From assembly GCF_003668995.1 (NCBI RefSeq), contig NZ_CP033068.1:372001-436000 (forward strand): DNA of 64,000 bases, given 5' to 3'. Both the position numbers and the translations under genes were made by a program. Position 1 is the stretch's first letter, and every line of letters begins with the position of its first letter. The notes under the pieces were generated by a model. That model was given only the letters and a program-made list of their open reading frames with translations. It was not told the origin of the DNA and did not search any database. Source of the stretch: Flavobacterium sp. 140616W15 (GTDB taxonomy: Bacteria; Bacteroidota; Bacteroidia; Flavobacteriales; Flavobacteriaceae). This document shows positions 18,631 through 27,966 of this stretch, in pieces.

Positions 18631-19730
18631 TTTCTTTTTTAGATTTGAAAAAAGTAAACGAGCCATACAAAAAAGCATTTCAGGAAAAAATGGAAGCAGT
18701 TTTGGATAATGGCTGGTATATTTTGGGAAAAGAAGTCAAAGCATTTGAGACATCATTCGCAGCGTATTGTGATGCAAAATATTGTATAGGAGTAGGAAAT
18801 GGTTTGGATGCTTTAGTCCTGATTTTTAAGGGGTATATTCAGTTAGGAAAACTTAAAAGAGGAGATGAAGTTATTGTACCTGCAAATACATATATAGCTA
18901 GTATTTTAGCAATCCTGCAAGCTGATTTGGTTCCTGTTTTAGTTGAACCAAAGTTAGAAACGTATAATCTTAATCCAGATTTAATCCAAAGTGAAATTAC
19001 ACCAAAAACTAAAGCAATTTTAGTAGTTCATCTATACGGACAATTGGCAGAAATGGATGCCATAAATGAAATTGCTGATGTAAATAATCTTTTAGTTGTT
19101 GAAGACGCAGCACAATCTCACGGTGCTTTATTAGCAAAAAGCAAAAAGTCAAAAGTCAAAAGTAGGAATGCACAAGCATATAGTTTTTATCCAGGAAAAA
19201 ATTTAGGTGCTTTGGGAGATGGTGGAGCAATTACAACGAATGATGCTGAATTGGCTATGATTTTATTTTCGCTTCGAAATTATGGTTCAGAAGTAAAATA
19301 TTATAATGATTTTGTGGGTGTGAATTCGAGATTAGACGAATTACAAGCTGCATTTCTGAATGTGAAATTACCAAATTTAGATGCTGAAAATGAGCAACGA
19401 AGAGATATTGCTAAAAGATATTTAGCTGAAATAAAAAACAAAAAAATAGTATTACCATTTTGGGATTTTTCAAATAATCATGTATTTCATTTATTCGTTA
19501 TTCGAACTCAAAACAGGAATGATTTGCAGGCATATTTATTAGAGAATGGTATTCAAACAATGATTCATTATCCTGTTCCTCCATATAAGCAAAAAGCATT
19601 TCCTCAATGGAATGATTTGTCTTTTCCGATTACTGAAAAAACACATAGCGAGGTTTTGAGTTTGCCAATGAGTTCTGTTTTAACGGATGTAGAAGTAAGT
19701 CATATAGTTGATATTTTAAACCAATATTAA
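18627..19730 (+). CDS. DegT/DnrJ/EryC1 family sugar aminotransferase, FdtB/QdtB-like
   Basis: The 367-residue PLP enzyme aminates a nucleotide-linked keto sugar. Motifs: [13 protein letters not shown] at the start, GVGNGLDAL (PLP phosphate site), [20 protein letters not shown], the PLP lysine K191 in [16 protein letters not shown], and [10 protein letters not shown]. With an FdtA-type ketoisomerase further down the cluster, the likely product is dTDP-3-amino-3,6-dideoxyhexose (Fuc3N or Qui3N). Oddly, where relatives have a short GKxAG loop before the lysine, this one reads [11 protein letters not shown], encoded by a 7-bp repeat (see 19135-19165). It overlaps the FemAB-like gene by 4 bases and abuts the next gene. 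Confidence 0.9.
   Translation: MISFLDLKKVNEPYKKAFQEKMEAVLDNGWYILGKEVKAFETSFAAYCDAKYCIGVGNGLDALVLIFKGYIQLGKLKRGDEVIVPANTYIASILAILQADLVPVLVEPKLETYNLNPDLIQSEITPKTKAILVVHLYGQLAEMDAINEIADVNNLLVVEDAAQSHGALLAKSKKSKVKSRNAQAYSFYPGKNLGALGDGGAITTNDAELAMILFSLRNYGSEVKYYNDFVGVNSRLDELQAAFLNVKLPNLDAENEQRRDIAKRYLAEIKNKKIVLPFWDFSNNHVFHLFVIRTQNRNDLQAYLLENGIQTMIHYPVPPYKQKAFPQWNDLSFPITEKTHSEVLSLPMSSVLTDVEVSHIVDILNQY
19135..19165 (+). repeat. Heptanucleotide tandem repeat inside the aminotransferase gene
   Basis: About four consecutive 7-base units (GCAAAAA twice, then GTCAAAA twice and a partial copy) lie inside the coding sequence, just before the PLP lysine codon. Seven is not a multiple of three, so a change in copy number would shift the frame. 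Similar A4GTC runs occur between genes in flavobacteria as far as I recall. Confidence 0.7.
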
Positions 19731-21071
19731 ATGGATTTTACAAAAAGACATGAACTTAAATTAAGTATTAAACGATATGTACCAGAAAAAATATGGATTT
19801 CGTTTATTAAGATTTATAATTTTACACATTTAAGGGATTTATACAATTGGTATTTAATTAAAGAAGCACCTGATAGACATAGAAAAGCGCTTGAAATTGT
19901 TAGAAAAAAAGAAAAAATAAGAGTAGCTTTCTTTTTGACGCACGAATCAGTCTGGAAATATGAAGTATTATTTGATTTAATGTTACAGCATCCCAGATTT
20001 GAACCTCAAATATTTGTTTGTCCTGTTGTAAATTTTGGGAATGAAAATATGCTTTTCGAAATGAATAAAGCTTATAATACTTTTAAAAATAGAGGATATG
20101 ATGTTGTAAGAACCTATGATACCACTACAGGAGAATATTTAGATATAAAAAAGACATTTTCACCAGATATTATTTTTTTTACCAATCCATATCAAAGTTT
20201 AGTCGATTATAGATATTATATAAAGGAGTTTTCAAAAACTTTAACCTGTTATGTGCCTTATAGTATTCCGACGGTTAGTTATGCGTTTACCTATGATCTG
20301 AATTTTCATAATTTAATTTGGAAAATTTTTTCAGAAACGAATATTCATCAAAAAATGGCGTCCGAAAAACAAAGGAATAAAGCCATAAATAGGATTTTAA
20401 CTGGCTACCCGGGATTCGACCCGCTTTTGATAAATAAACGGCCAAAAGAAGTTTGGAAAAATAAGAATCCCGCCTTAAAAAGAATTATATGGACACCACA
20501 TCATTTAATGAACGAGTTAAGTAAAGTATCTAATTTTCTGGAGTACTATGATTTCTTTTTAGAATTGGCGATTAATTATAAGGATAAAATACAAATTGCA
20601 TTCAATCCGCATCCTTTATTAAGAGTTAAATTGGAAAATGACCCAAATTGGGGTAAAGAAAAAACCAACAATTACTTCGATAAATGGATAAATCTCGAAA
20701 ATGGTCAGTTTGGAGATGGTTATTATATTGATCTTTTTTTGACATCAGATGCACTAATACATGATAGTGGTTCATTTATGGCAGAATATCTTATTACTGG
20801 AAAGCCATCTCTTTTTATGATTCGGGATGAATCAATTATGGGCTATTGGAATACTTTTGGTGATGAAGCGATGGCAGCACATTATCAGTCGAGAAACAAA
20901 AAGCAAGTAATTGATTTTATTGAGAATGTTGTTCTTAATGAGAATGATTGGATGAAAGATACGCGTTATGATTTTGTGCAAAATACTCTAATTCCGAAAA
21001 ACAGTTCAACTGCTTCCGAAAACATTATGAAATATCTCGAAAATGAGCTTTTTGAATTAGAATATAATTAA
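19731..21071 (+). CDS. CDP-glycerol glycerophosphotransferase-like (TagF/TagB-type) transferase
   Basis: The 446-residue protein starts directly after the aminotransferase stop. It shows the two-domain GT-B layout of the TagB/TagF group: an N-terminal strand-helix domain (KIRVAFFLTHESVWKYEVL), and a C-terminal nucleotide domain with IIWTPHHLM, AFNPHPLL and the acceptor motif SDALIHDSGSFMAEYLITGK (near residue 340), equivalent to the SDxxDYSS motif of the family. It probably transfers a polyol-phosphate or sugar onto the surface polysaccharide. No signal peptide or membrane helix is seen. The precise donor is unknown. Confidence 0.7.
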   Translation: MDFTKRHELKLSIKRYVPEKIWISFIKIYNFTHLRDLYNWYLIKEAPDRHRKALEIVRKKEKIRVAFFLTHESVWKYEVLFDLMLQHPRFEPQIFVCPVVNFGNENMLFEMNKAYNTFKNRGYDVVRTYDTTTGEYLDIKKTFSPDIIFFTNPYQSLVDYRYYIKEFSKTLTCYVPYSIPTVSYAFTYDLNFHNLIWKIFSETNIHQKMASEKQRNKAINRILTGYPGFDPLLINKRPKEVWKNKNPALKRIIWTPHHLMNELSKVSNFLEYYDFFLELAINYKDKIQIAFNPHPLLRVKLENDPNWGKEKTNNYFDKWINLENGQFGDGYYIDLFLTSDALIHDSGSFMAEYLITGKPSLFMIRDESIMGYWNTFGDEAMAAHYQSRNKKQVIDFIENVVLNENDWMKDTRYDFVQNTLIPKNSSTASENIMKYLENELFELEYN

Positions 21072-21086
21072 AATTTATTTTTATAA

Positions 21087-22547
21087 ATGCATAATACTTC
21101 TCTAAAGTCAATCGCAATAAAAGGAATCATTTGGTCAGTAGTTGATAAATTTGCTGTTCAGTTTGGTCAATTCATTGTAGGTATAGTACTTGCTCGAATT
21201 TTGCTACCAGAAGATTTTGGATTAATAGGAATGTTAGCTATTTTTATAGCCTTGTCACAAACTTTTATCGAAAGTGGATTAGGTACAGGGTTGATTCAGC
21301 GTCAAGATAGGTCAGAGATTGACTTTTCAACTTTATTTGTATTCAATTTAGTTGTAAGCAGTTTTTTTTATTTAGTACTGTTTTTCTCAGCACCTTTTAT
21401 TTCTTCTTTTTTTGAGCAACGTCAGTTAACTGATTTGGCAAGAATCTTGGGTTTAATTTTGTTTTTAAATGCTTTCGCAATAGTTCAACGAACTAAACTA
21501 ACAATTGCGATCGATTTCAAATCTATAGCAAAAAGTAATGTAATTGGAATGATTACTGGTGGATTATGTGGAGTAATAGCAGCTATAAATGGATATGGAG
21601 TTTGGGCGTTGGTTATTCAAATGCTCATTGGGTCTTTTGCTTCGTCTGTGTCTTTATGGCTTTTAAGTAATTGGACCCCTTCTATTGCTTTTTCAAAAAA
21701 ATCATTTAAATCATTATTTGGTTATGGCTCAAAGCTGTTAATGGCTGGTTTGTATGCCCAAGCTTTAAATAATGTGTATAATATTTGTTTAGGAAAACTT
21801 TATCCAACTGCTACATTAGGATATTACACGAGAGCCAAGAGTTTTGCTGATATATCTGCAGGTACAATTGTAAGTGTTTTACAACAAGCTACATTCCCAA
21901 TTCTTACAACTGTACAACATGATAAAGAGAAATTAGTCTCTATATTCAGACGTATGATTCGTATGTCGGCTTTTCTGATTATTCCGATTATGACACTTAT
22001 TGCTTTACTAGCAAAACCAATTGTTATACTATTGCTTACAGAAAAATGGAATGCTGTAATTCCACTTTTGCAATGGATCGTTTTTGCACGTGTTTTTCTT
22101 CCAATGAGTAGTGTTAATTTGAATTTGTTAAATGCAATTGGTCGTTCAGATTTATACTTAAAAGTTGATTTATTCAAATTGCCTATGACGGTGTTAGCCA
22201 TGGTAATTACAATTCCACTAGGTGTAAAAGCAATTGTAATTGGTCATGTTGTTACATCTGCCATATTTTTTATCATAAATGCATATGTACCAGGGAAGTT
22301 ATATGGATATGGGCCAATAAATCAGTTGAAAGATATGTTCCCCATTTTTATAGCTACTATGGGAATGGCTTTTGTTGTATTTGTAATATCTAGTTTTATG
22401 GAAAATTTAATTTTACAGCTGTTCATTGGAGTTATATTTGGAGTAGTAACTTATCTATTTATTTGTTGGTTGCTAAAATTAGAGGAACTAAAAGAAGTTT
22501 GGGAGTTATTTTTGAAGTTTAAAAAAAGGACATTATTTACAAAATAG
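21087..22547 (+). CDS. Wzx/WzxC-type oligosaccharide flippase
   Basis: The 486-residue polytopic membrane protein has about 12-14 hydrophobic helices. The opening (GIIWSVVDKFAVQFGQFIVG, then VLARILLPEDFGLIGM) is typical of the WzxC/MOP-superfamily lipopolysaccharide exporters. It should flip lipid-linked sugar repeats across the inner membrane. It is the last plus-strand gene of the first half of the cluster, 15 bases after the TagF-like gene, and is 2 bases from the end of the convergent broken glycosyltransferase. Confidence 0.92.
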   Translation: MHNTSLKSIAIKGIIWSVVDKFAVQFGQFIVGIVLARILLPEDFGLIGMLAIFIALSQTFIESGLGTGLIQRQDRSEIDFSTLFVFNLVVSSFFYLVLFFSAPFISSFFEQRQLTDLARILGLILFLNAFAIVQRTKLTIAIDFKSIAKSNVIGMITGGLCGVIAAINGYGVWALVIQMLIGSFASSVSLWLLSNWTPSIAFSKKSFKSLFGYGSKLLMAGLYAQALNNVYNICLGKLYPTATLGYYTRAKSFADISAGTIVSVLQQATFPILTTVQHDKEKLVSIFRRMIRMSAFLIIPIMTLIALLAKPIVILLLTEKWNAVIPLLQWIVFARVFLPMSSVNLNLLNAIGRSDLYLKVDLFKLPMTVLAMVITIPLGVKAIVIGHVVTSAIFFIINAYVPGKLYGYGPINQLKDMFPIFIATMGMAFVVFVISSFMENLILQLFIGVIFGVVTYLFICWLLKLEELKEVWELFLKFKKRTLFTK

Positions 22548-22549
22548 AA

Positions 22550-23687
22550 TTAATTGCTTTTCCAAACTTCTAGATATTTTTTAGCAATTTTGAGATAATC
22601 ATGTTCTCTTTCTACAAATGCTCTTGCTCGTTTTCCAATCGCAATGATTTCTTCAGGATTTTCAATTAAAAAAGATAATTCATTTACTAAATAATCAACA
22701 TCTGGAATTGCATTTATGCATACCTTTTCAGAGATATTATAGTATTCCATAAATTCTTTTTCTGCTCCTGTAAAAACAACTTTTCCTTTTGCCATTGCTT
22801 CAAGTGCATTATAGCCTTGATCTCGGCTATAAGCTTGATCTAGAAGAATATGAGCTTTGTTGTATAAATCAATATAAACAGGATATGGGATTGTATTGGT
22901 AATTATAATTTCTACTTTATCGGGGTATTTTTCTTTAATGATTTTTAATGCTTTTTCAAAATAAGATATCCCCTTTTGACTATAGCTGTATTTGTTAATG
23001 CCTAAAAAAATAATTATTTTATCTTGAATGATTAATTCATTAAAAGTTAGTTTGGTATGTACTATTGGATAGGGGATAAAACCAGAAAAGATCGGATAGT
23101 TTTTTGTAGCATCTACATAGTCAAAATCAGTAGCAATCAATCCATCAAAATTATTCATAATGTATTTATGAATTTTGATATGTGATTTTTTAAAATAATC
23201 ATAAAACCAGTTAAATTCTTTTGAAGGTTTTGGGCTTTTTAGAGAGGGCTGATAAATGGATTTATAGTTTTTGTTTTCAATATAAAATTTAAGAGTCATA
23301 TAATCTAACCCACATGATAATAAAAAAAGCGCTTATTATATCTCACTATTTTTTTTATTAAATGAAGTTCGATTTTTTTAGATGTTTTTATAGATACTTC
23401 ATTGACAAATTGTACAATATCGTAATTCTTTAATTTAGGAAGAAATAAATAAAAACGAATAGCATATTCTAAATTAACAAAATCAAATTTAAAAAAACGA
23501 TATATAATTTTTCTTGGAATAGTTAATATTGTTTTTTTAGATATTTTGCCTCATAGTCATAATCAACAGGATAGCATCTGTATCCATTGCTATTTCCTAT
23601 TAAAACAACTTCGTGTCCTAGTTCTGTTAATCCTCTTTTTAAAGAATTATGTAAAAGACTATATTCTCCGATGAGTAAAATCCGCAT
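22550..23687 (-). pseudogene. Group 1 glycosyltransferase, broken by two -1 frameshifts
   Basis: Three pieces in different frames rebuild one 379-residue protein. Piece 1 (23687 down to about 23532) starts MRILLIGEYSLLHNSLKRGL, a GT-B N-terminus. A run of seven A on the coding strand (23532-23538) should be eight: adding one base continues as TILTIPRKIIYRFF and on to VQFVNE. A second run of seven T on the coding strand (23322-23328) should also be eight: adding one base gives LLSCGLDYMTLKF and joins the intact last 249 residues. Those hold the GT4-like nucleotide domain (IIIFLGINKYSYS, DQGYNALEAMAKGKVVFTGA). As read, it cannot make the full enzyme. It lies convergent with the flippase. Confidence 0.85.
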
Positions 23688-23894
23688 AAATTGTATTGTT
23701 TAAAAGAAAATAGTAAATGTAAAACAATTTGGCCATTCTAAATAATTGTAAAATTGCTATTAGTATTGAGATTTTTGATAATTATAAAATTTATTTTTGT
23801 AGCATAACATATTAATCTATTTCTGAAACTTTACTTATTGGTATGTTTTTATCAATAAAAGCGATATTTCAGGCATTGTTTTGAACATCTTTTT

Positions 23895-24803
23895 TTGTTA
23901 AAAAAACTAAGCGCATTGTATTTTGCATTTAAAAGTAAAAATAATTTACATTTGTTTAAGAGAAAAAATAATTTGAAAGAGATTTATCTTATAACTGATA
24001 TTGAAATTTTGATTTCGACAAAGAACAGAGATTCATTAGATTTTTTAATGGATATGTTTCCTTTTAAGCATTTTTCAAATTTTAATTTATTGATAATTAA
24101 TCAATCTGAATCTGAGATTTTAGTTTCAGAATATGATTCAGTTAGGGTAATAAATAGTAACGAAAGAGGTTTGTCCAAAAGCAGAAATTTGGCTCTTGAT
24201 AATGCTATTGGAAAAATTCTTGTTATTGCTGATGATGATATTGTTTATCAAGAAGGATTTACATCTAAAATAATGAATGCTTATAATAAGTTTCCTCAAG
24301 CGACTGTAATAATTTTTTCAGTGATAAATTCAAATAGAGATTTAATAAAAAAATATCCTTCTAGTTCTAAAGTTAATTTGAATATCTTCGATATACTCAA
24401 TGTGAGCTCAATAGAAATGACATTGAATAAAGCGATTGTTGACGCATCTAATATTCGATTTGATGAAAGTTTTGGTTTAGGAGGAACTTTTGAAATGGGT
24501 GAGGAAGCTGTTTTTCTATCTGATTTAAAAGAAATACATCAACAGCTTGTTTTTGATTCGCAAATAATTGTAATGCATGAAAGTCAAACTTCTTCAGAAA
24601 AGAAAAATATAACTGATAAGTATTACATTCAAGGTGCGCTATTCTCAAGAATATTTAAAAATAAATATATTTTTTGGATTTTTATCAAATTATTTTTTGA
24701 TCTAAAACAGAAAAAAATACGATTAAAAAATATTAAAACTGCTTTGAAAAGTGCAAAAAGAGGGCATGAAAAATTTGAAATGACGAAGTATGGAAATAAA
24801 TAA
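23895..24803 (+). CDS. Glycosyltransferase family 2/A protein
   Basis: The 302-residue protein has a GT-A fold: EILISTKNRDSL strand-helix, LLIINQS, then NERGLSKSRNLALDNAIG and the metal-binding DDD in VIADDDIVYQEGF. The C-terminal third is basic and helical, as for peripheral membrane transferases. No ATG is available in frame; the only start I can support is TTG at 23895, 94 bases after a TATTTTTG -7-like element (23792-23799). Its 3' end overlaps the start of the fdtA-like gene by 14 bases, so they are coupled. Sugar specificity is unknown. Confidence 0.8.
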   Translation: MLKKLSALYFAFKSKNNLHLFKRKNNLKEIYLITDIEILISTKNRDSLDFLMDMFPFKHFSNFNLLIINQSESEILVSEYDSVRVINSNERGLSKSRNLALDNAIGKILVIADDDIVYQEGFTSKIMNAYNKFPQATVIIFSVINSNRDLIKKYPSSSKVNLNIFDILNVSSIEMTLNKAIVDASNIRFDESFGLGGTFEMGEEAVFLSDLKEIHQQLVFDSQIIVMHESQTSSEKKNITDKYYIQGALFSRIFKNKYIFWIFIKLFFDLKQKKIRLKNIKTALKSAKRGHEKFEMTKYGNK

Positions 24804-25212
24804 TAACAGGATACAAATTATCTCAATTCCTAAAATAGAAGAGCGAAGAGGAAATCTCTCCGTAATAGAACATGACACAGTTCCCTTTGATATTAAAAGA
24901 GTGTATTACCTGTATGATGTTCCAAGTGGGGCAGAAAGAGGAGGGCATGCTCATAAAAAATTGCAACAATTTTTAGTTGCATTAAGCGGTAGTTTTGATG
25001 TTGTTTTAAATGATGGGAGAGAGTCAAAAAATATTACTTTAAATAAACCATTTGAAGGTTTGTTGATTAAACCTGGAATCTGGAGAGAACTTCAAAATTT
25101 TTCTTCTGGATCAGTTTGTTTGGTAGTTGCTTCAGAGGTTTATATTGAAGATGATTATATTAGAGATTTTGAGGAATTTATGAGCTATACTACTCATAAA
25201 CAGAAAAATTAA
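24790..25212 (+). CDS. fdtA: TDP-4-oxo-6-deoxy-D-glucose 3,4-ketoisomerase (FdtA/QdtA cupin)
   Basis: This 140-residue single cupin converts dTDP-4-keto-6-deoxyglucose to the 3-keto isomer, the step before a 3-aminotransferase. The family pattern is complete: IPKIEERRGNLSVIE at the start, VYYLYDVPSGAERGGHAHKK with the two catalytic histidines (53 and 55), LQQFLVALSGSFDVVL, and KPGIWRELQNFS. Whether the product has galacto (FdtA) or gluco (QdtA) configuration cannot be read by eye. The aminotransferase at 18627 is its probable partner. The end overlaps the convergent GT2 gene by 23 bases. Confidence 0.88.
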   Translation: MEINNNRIQIISIPKIEERRGNLSVIEHDTVPFDIKRVYYLYDVPSGAERGGHAHKKLQQFLVALSGSFDVVLNDGRESKNITLNKPFEGLLIKPGIWRELQNFSSGSVCLVVASEVYIEDDYIRDFEEFMSYTTHKQKN

Positions 25213-27013
25213 TACCAATCTTTTTTAAAGAGTTTTTTAGTTTTAGAAATAAACGTAATGAGAAGGGAGGTAGACTTAATAAAAAACGAATCTTTAAGTT
25301 TATGTTTTGTTTGCCGACGTCTTTTAGATAAGAATTCATTTTAGTTGTATAGCCGTAGATATAATAACGCAAGCCATATTCAATTCTGTATAAATCCAAA
25401 AAAGATTTAAGAGAAGAGTTTTGTTGTTCTGCTATTTTAAACTGCTTAAAATCCATTAAATTCATAGAGTCTACGTTATTCTTAGCAAGACTATTTGGGA
25501 TGTCAAAATTATAAATAGCTGTTATTGTATTTGTAATTGCAACACTATGTTTAATTCCGATTTTAGTCCAGAGTTCTAAATCCTGACCGTTTGTTATTCC
25601 AGGTGTAAATCCTCCAAATTTTTCTATAATTTCTTTCGGAATTGCTAAACTAGAAGTCCATGTAATTCTAAAAGGGATGTTTGATGAAAAATAATCTTTT
25701 ATAATTCCGCTAAACGAGCTGTTTATTTGATTATGAGTAGGAATTTGAAAATGTTTTTTGGTTGTTTTAATTTTATAGCGAGAGCAATACATTCCACAAT
25801 CTGGAAAATTAAGATATAAATTGTTTAGTTCTTCTAGATGATTCGGATACCAATAATCATCTGCATCTAAGAAAGCAATCAGTTTACCTTTAGATTTTTC
25901 GATTCCTAAATTTCTCGCAACAGAAACACCTTGGTTCTTTTGATTGTATAGAGTTATTCGAGGATTTTTTAAGTTAAGAACCTTGATTTCGCTACCATCT
26001 ATCGATTCATCATTGACTACAATGATTTCATAATCCGTAAAGGTCTGTTCGAAAACACTTTTTAAAGTCTTTTCAATATAATCAGCTTTGTTGTATAATG
26101 GAATAATAATAGAAAAAAATGCCATATTACTTATTTTTATTGAACAAATATAACTGATTCTGTAAAGGTTAAATAAAAATAAAGAAGGGTTTTGAGAACA
26201 CAATTGATTAAAAAGTACTTTGTTAAAAATTTTGAAAAATAAATTTCCAGAAGAGATTAATTTATATTTTTTTAAAGAATAGTAAAAGCCTAATATTTTT
26301 ACAAAATCAGGGTTTAACTTATTTTGTTGATCTAGAAGTATAAGATTGTTTAGGCTGTTTTTTACTTTAGAAATAAAAATTTTACTTTCGTCTATATCTC
26401 CATGTTCAATAGCGTTATCAATATGTTTCACTCTGAAATTGGATTTACTAACTTCATAGGCAAATAAGGTATCTTCATGGCCATATTTTGTTAAGCTTGA
26501 ATCAAATTTTATTTGATTAAAATGTTCTTTTTTAATCAAAGTATTATTGAATAGTAGTGTTTTGTAAATCGCTAAATTTCTTTGAGAAACCGTTTTGTCT
26601 TCGATAGTTCTCCCGTATTTCCATCGTAATTTTTGTTTATTGGAATTTACTATTGTAGGGTGAACCCGGCCTCCGTGAATTATATTTGAGTTTTTAATAT
26701 TGTCTAAATAATTTTGGATATAATTTTTATTAATGACTATTGAATCACCATCTATATAAAGTAAATAGGAATGTTTGGCTTTAGAAGCAAGGAGGTTTCT
26801 GTTAGAACTTAATCCAATGTTTTTCGATAATGAGATGAAGAAACAATTTTCTAGTAAATTTATTTTTTCATTATCTTTATTTAATTCAGAATTTGATCCA
26901 TCATCCTGACAAATAATCTCAAATTCGATTTCAGATTCTAAACATTGCCTATGTAACTCCTTGACAAGAGGACAAATATTGTAATTATATACTGGAATAA
27001 GAATGGAAAGCAT
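25190..27013 (-). CDS. Two tandem GT2 glycosyltransferase domains, read as one protein
   Basis: The frame encodes 607 residues with two complete GT-A domains. Domain 1 (about 1-230) has LSILIPVYNYN, DDGS, NIGLSSNRNLLAS and the DGDS metal motif. Domain 2 starts at about residue 295 with MAFFSIIIPLYNKADYIEKT, then VVNDESIDGS, NQGVSVARNLGIEKSKGK and the DADD metal motif. The second domain begins exactly like a separate gene. At the junction (about 26125-26135) one extra A in the run before the ATG would put a TAA one base before that ATG. The fusion may therefore come from a single-base deletion joining two genes, but a real bifunctional protein is possible. Confidence 0.8.
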   Translation of the reverse strand: MLSILIPVYNYNICPLVKELHRQCLESEIEFEIICQDDGSNSELNKDNEKINLLENCFFISLSKNIGLSSNRNLLASKAKHSYLLYIDGDSIVINKNYIQNYLDNIKNSNIIHGGRVHPTIVNSNKQKLRWKYGRTIEDKTVSQRNLAIYKTLLFNNTLIKKEHFNQIKFDSSLTKYGHEDTLFAYEVSKSNFRVKHIDNAIEHGDIDESKIFISKVKNSLNNLILLDQQNKLNPDFVKILGFYYSLKKYKLISSGNLFFKIFNKVLFNQLCSQNPSLFLFNLYRISYICSIKISNMAFFSIIIPLYNKADYIEKTLKSVFEQTFTDYEIIVVNDESIDGSEIKVLNLKNPRITLYNQKNQGVSVARNLGIEKSKGKLIAFLDADDYWYPNHLEELNNLYLNFPDCGMYCSRYKIKTTKKHFQIPTHNQINSSFSGIIKDYFSSNIPFRITWTSSLAIPKEIIEKFGGFTPGITNGQDLELWTKIGIKHSVAITNTITAIYNFDIPNSLAKNNVDSMNLMDFKQFKIAEQQNSSLKSFLDLYRIEYGLRYYIYGYTTKMNSYLKDVGKQNINLKIRFLLSLPPFSLRLFLKLKNSLKKIGINFSVYE

Positions 27014-27084
27014 TAATTGTCGTTTTTTAAAATATATTTGTAAAGAAAATACTTTTTATTAAAAAAATCTCTTTGTTAATAAAA

Positions 27085-27954
27085 ATGATATCAAGTTTAT
27101 ATAAAAGTAAAACACTGAAAATGAATTTAAGATCTGTTTATTATTTTATTTCTCCAAAATCAAGACTTGTTGCACGAAAAATATATTACTCTCCTTTTGA
27201 TCTGTTCAATTCATTAAGTGGACGTAAAAAGAAAATGGTTCCAAATAAAGGAGATATTTTTATTGGCTCGGGAGACTTCGTAGAGCAAGGGAAACACCAT
27301 CTTAAGCTTCTAATAGAGTATGCAAAGCTAAAACCAAATCATTCGGTTCTGGATGTTGGATGTGGTATTGGTAGAGTTGCAGTTCCACTTACTAACTATT
27401 TATTAGCTGATAGTAGCTACGAGGGATTTGATTTGGTTAAGAAAGGTATTAATTGGTGTAAAAATAATATAACGATAAATTTTCCTAATTTCAATTTTCA
27501 GCATATTCCTTTAAACAATGATTTGTATAGCTTAACAAATCAAAAAGCTGAAAACTTTACGTTTCCTTATCTTGATAATTCTTTTGATACTGTGTTTTTA
27601 TTTTCAGTTTTCACACATATGCAACCATTAGAGATTCAAAATTATCTTAATGAAATTTATAGAGTATTAAAGCCTGGTGGAAGATGTTTAGCTACATTTT
27701 TTGTTTATGATGAAATTAATGAGAGTATGATTTCAAACAATAACGGAACTTATATTTTTCCATATAAAAATGAAGGATATAGATTGATGAATGAAAAAGT
27801 ACCATCAGCTAATATCGCTTTTAATGAAAAGTATTTATATAAAATGGCAGGGCTAAGTAAATTAAAAATTGAGAATAAAATATACGGAACTTGGTCTAAA
27901 AGAGGAGATAAGTCCCTATTAGATTTTCAAGATATCTTAGTTTTTGAAAAATAA
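27085..27954 (+). CDS. Class I SAM-dependent methyltransferase
   Basis: The SAM-binding motif I is clear (HSVLDVGCGIGRVAVPL), followed by YEGFDLVKKGI, the motif IV region DNSFDTVFLFSVFTHM, and motif VLKPGGRCLATFF. This is a Methyltransf_11/25-type enzyme of about 289 residues. The frame is open to a TTG at 27073, but ATG at 27085 is preferred; ATG at 27121 is another option. It is divergent from the GT2 gene at the edge of the glycan cluster and probably methylates a sugar, which is inferred from location. Confidence 0.85.
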   Translation: MISSLYKSKTLKMNLRSVYYFISPKSRLVARKIYYSPFDLFNSLSGRKKKMVPNKGDIFIGSGDFVEQGKHHLKLLIEYAKLKPNHSVLDVGCGIGRVAVPLTNYLLADSSYEGFDLVKKGINWCKNNITINFPNFNFQHIPLNNDLYSLTNQKAENFTFPYLDNSFDTVFLFSVFTHMQPLEIQNYLNEIYRVLKPGGRCLATFFVYDEINESMISNNNGTYIFPYKNEGYRLMNEKVPSANIAFNEKYLYKMAGLSKLKIENKIYGTWSKRGDKSLLDFQDILVFEK

Positions 27955-27966
27955 TTTAAAAGTGTA

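Noticed and set aside
23300..23894. Possible mobile element or long gene-free gap in the glycan cluster
   Set aside because: Most of it translates into the missing N-terminus of the glycosyltransferase after two one-base repairs; the remainder is a promoter region.
27073..27084. TTG start of the methyltransferase at 27073
   Set aside because: An ATG 12 bases further is available and is more likely; the protein core is not affected.
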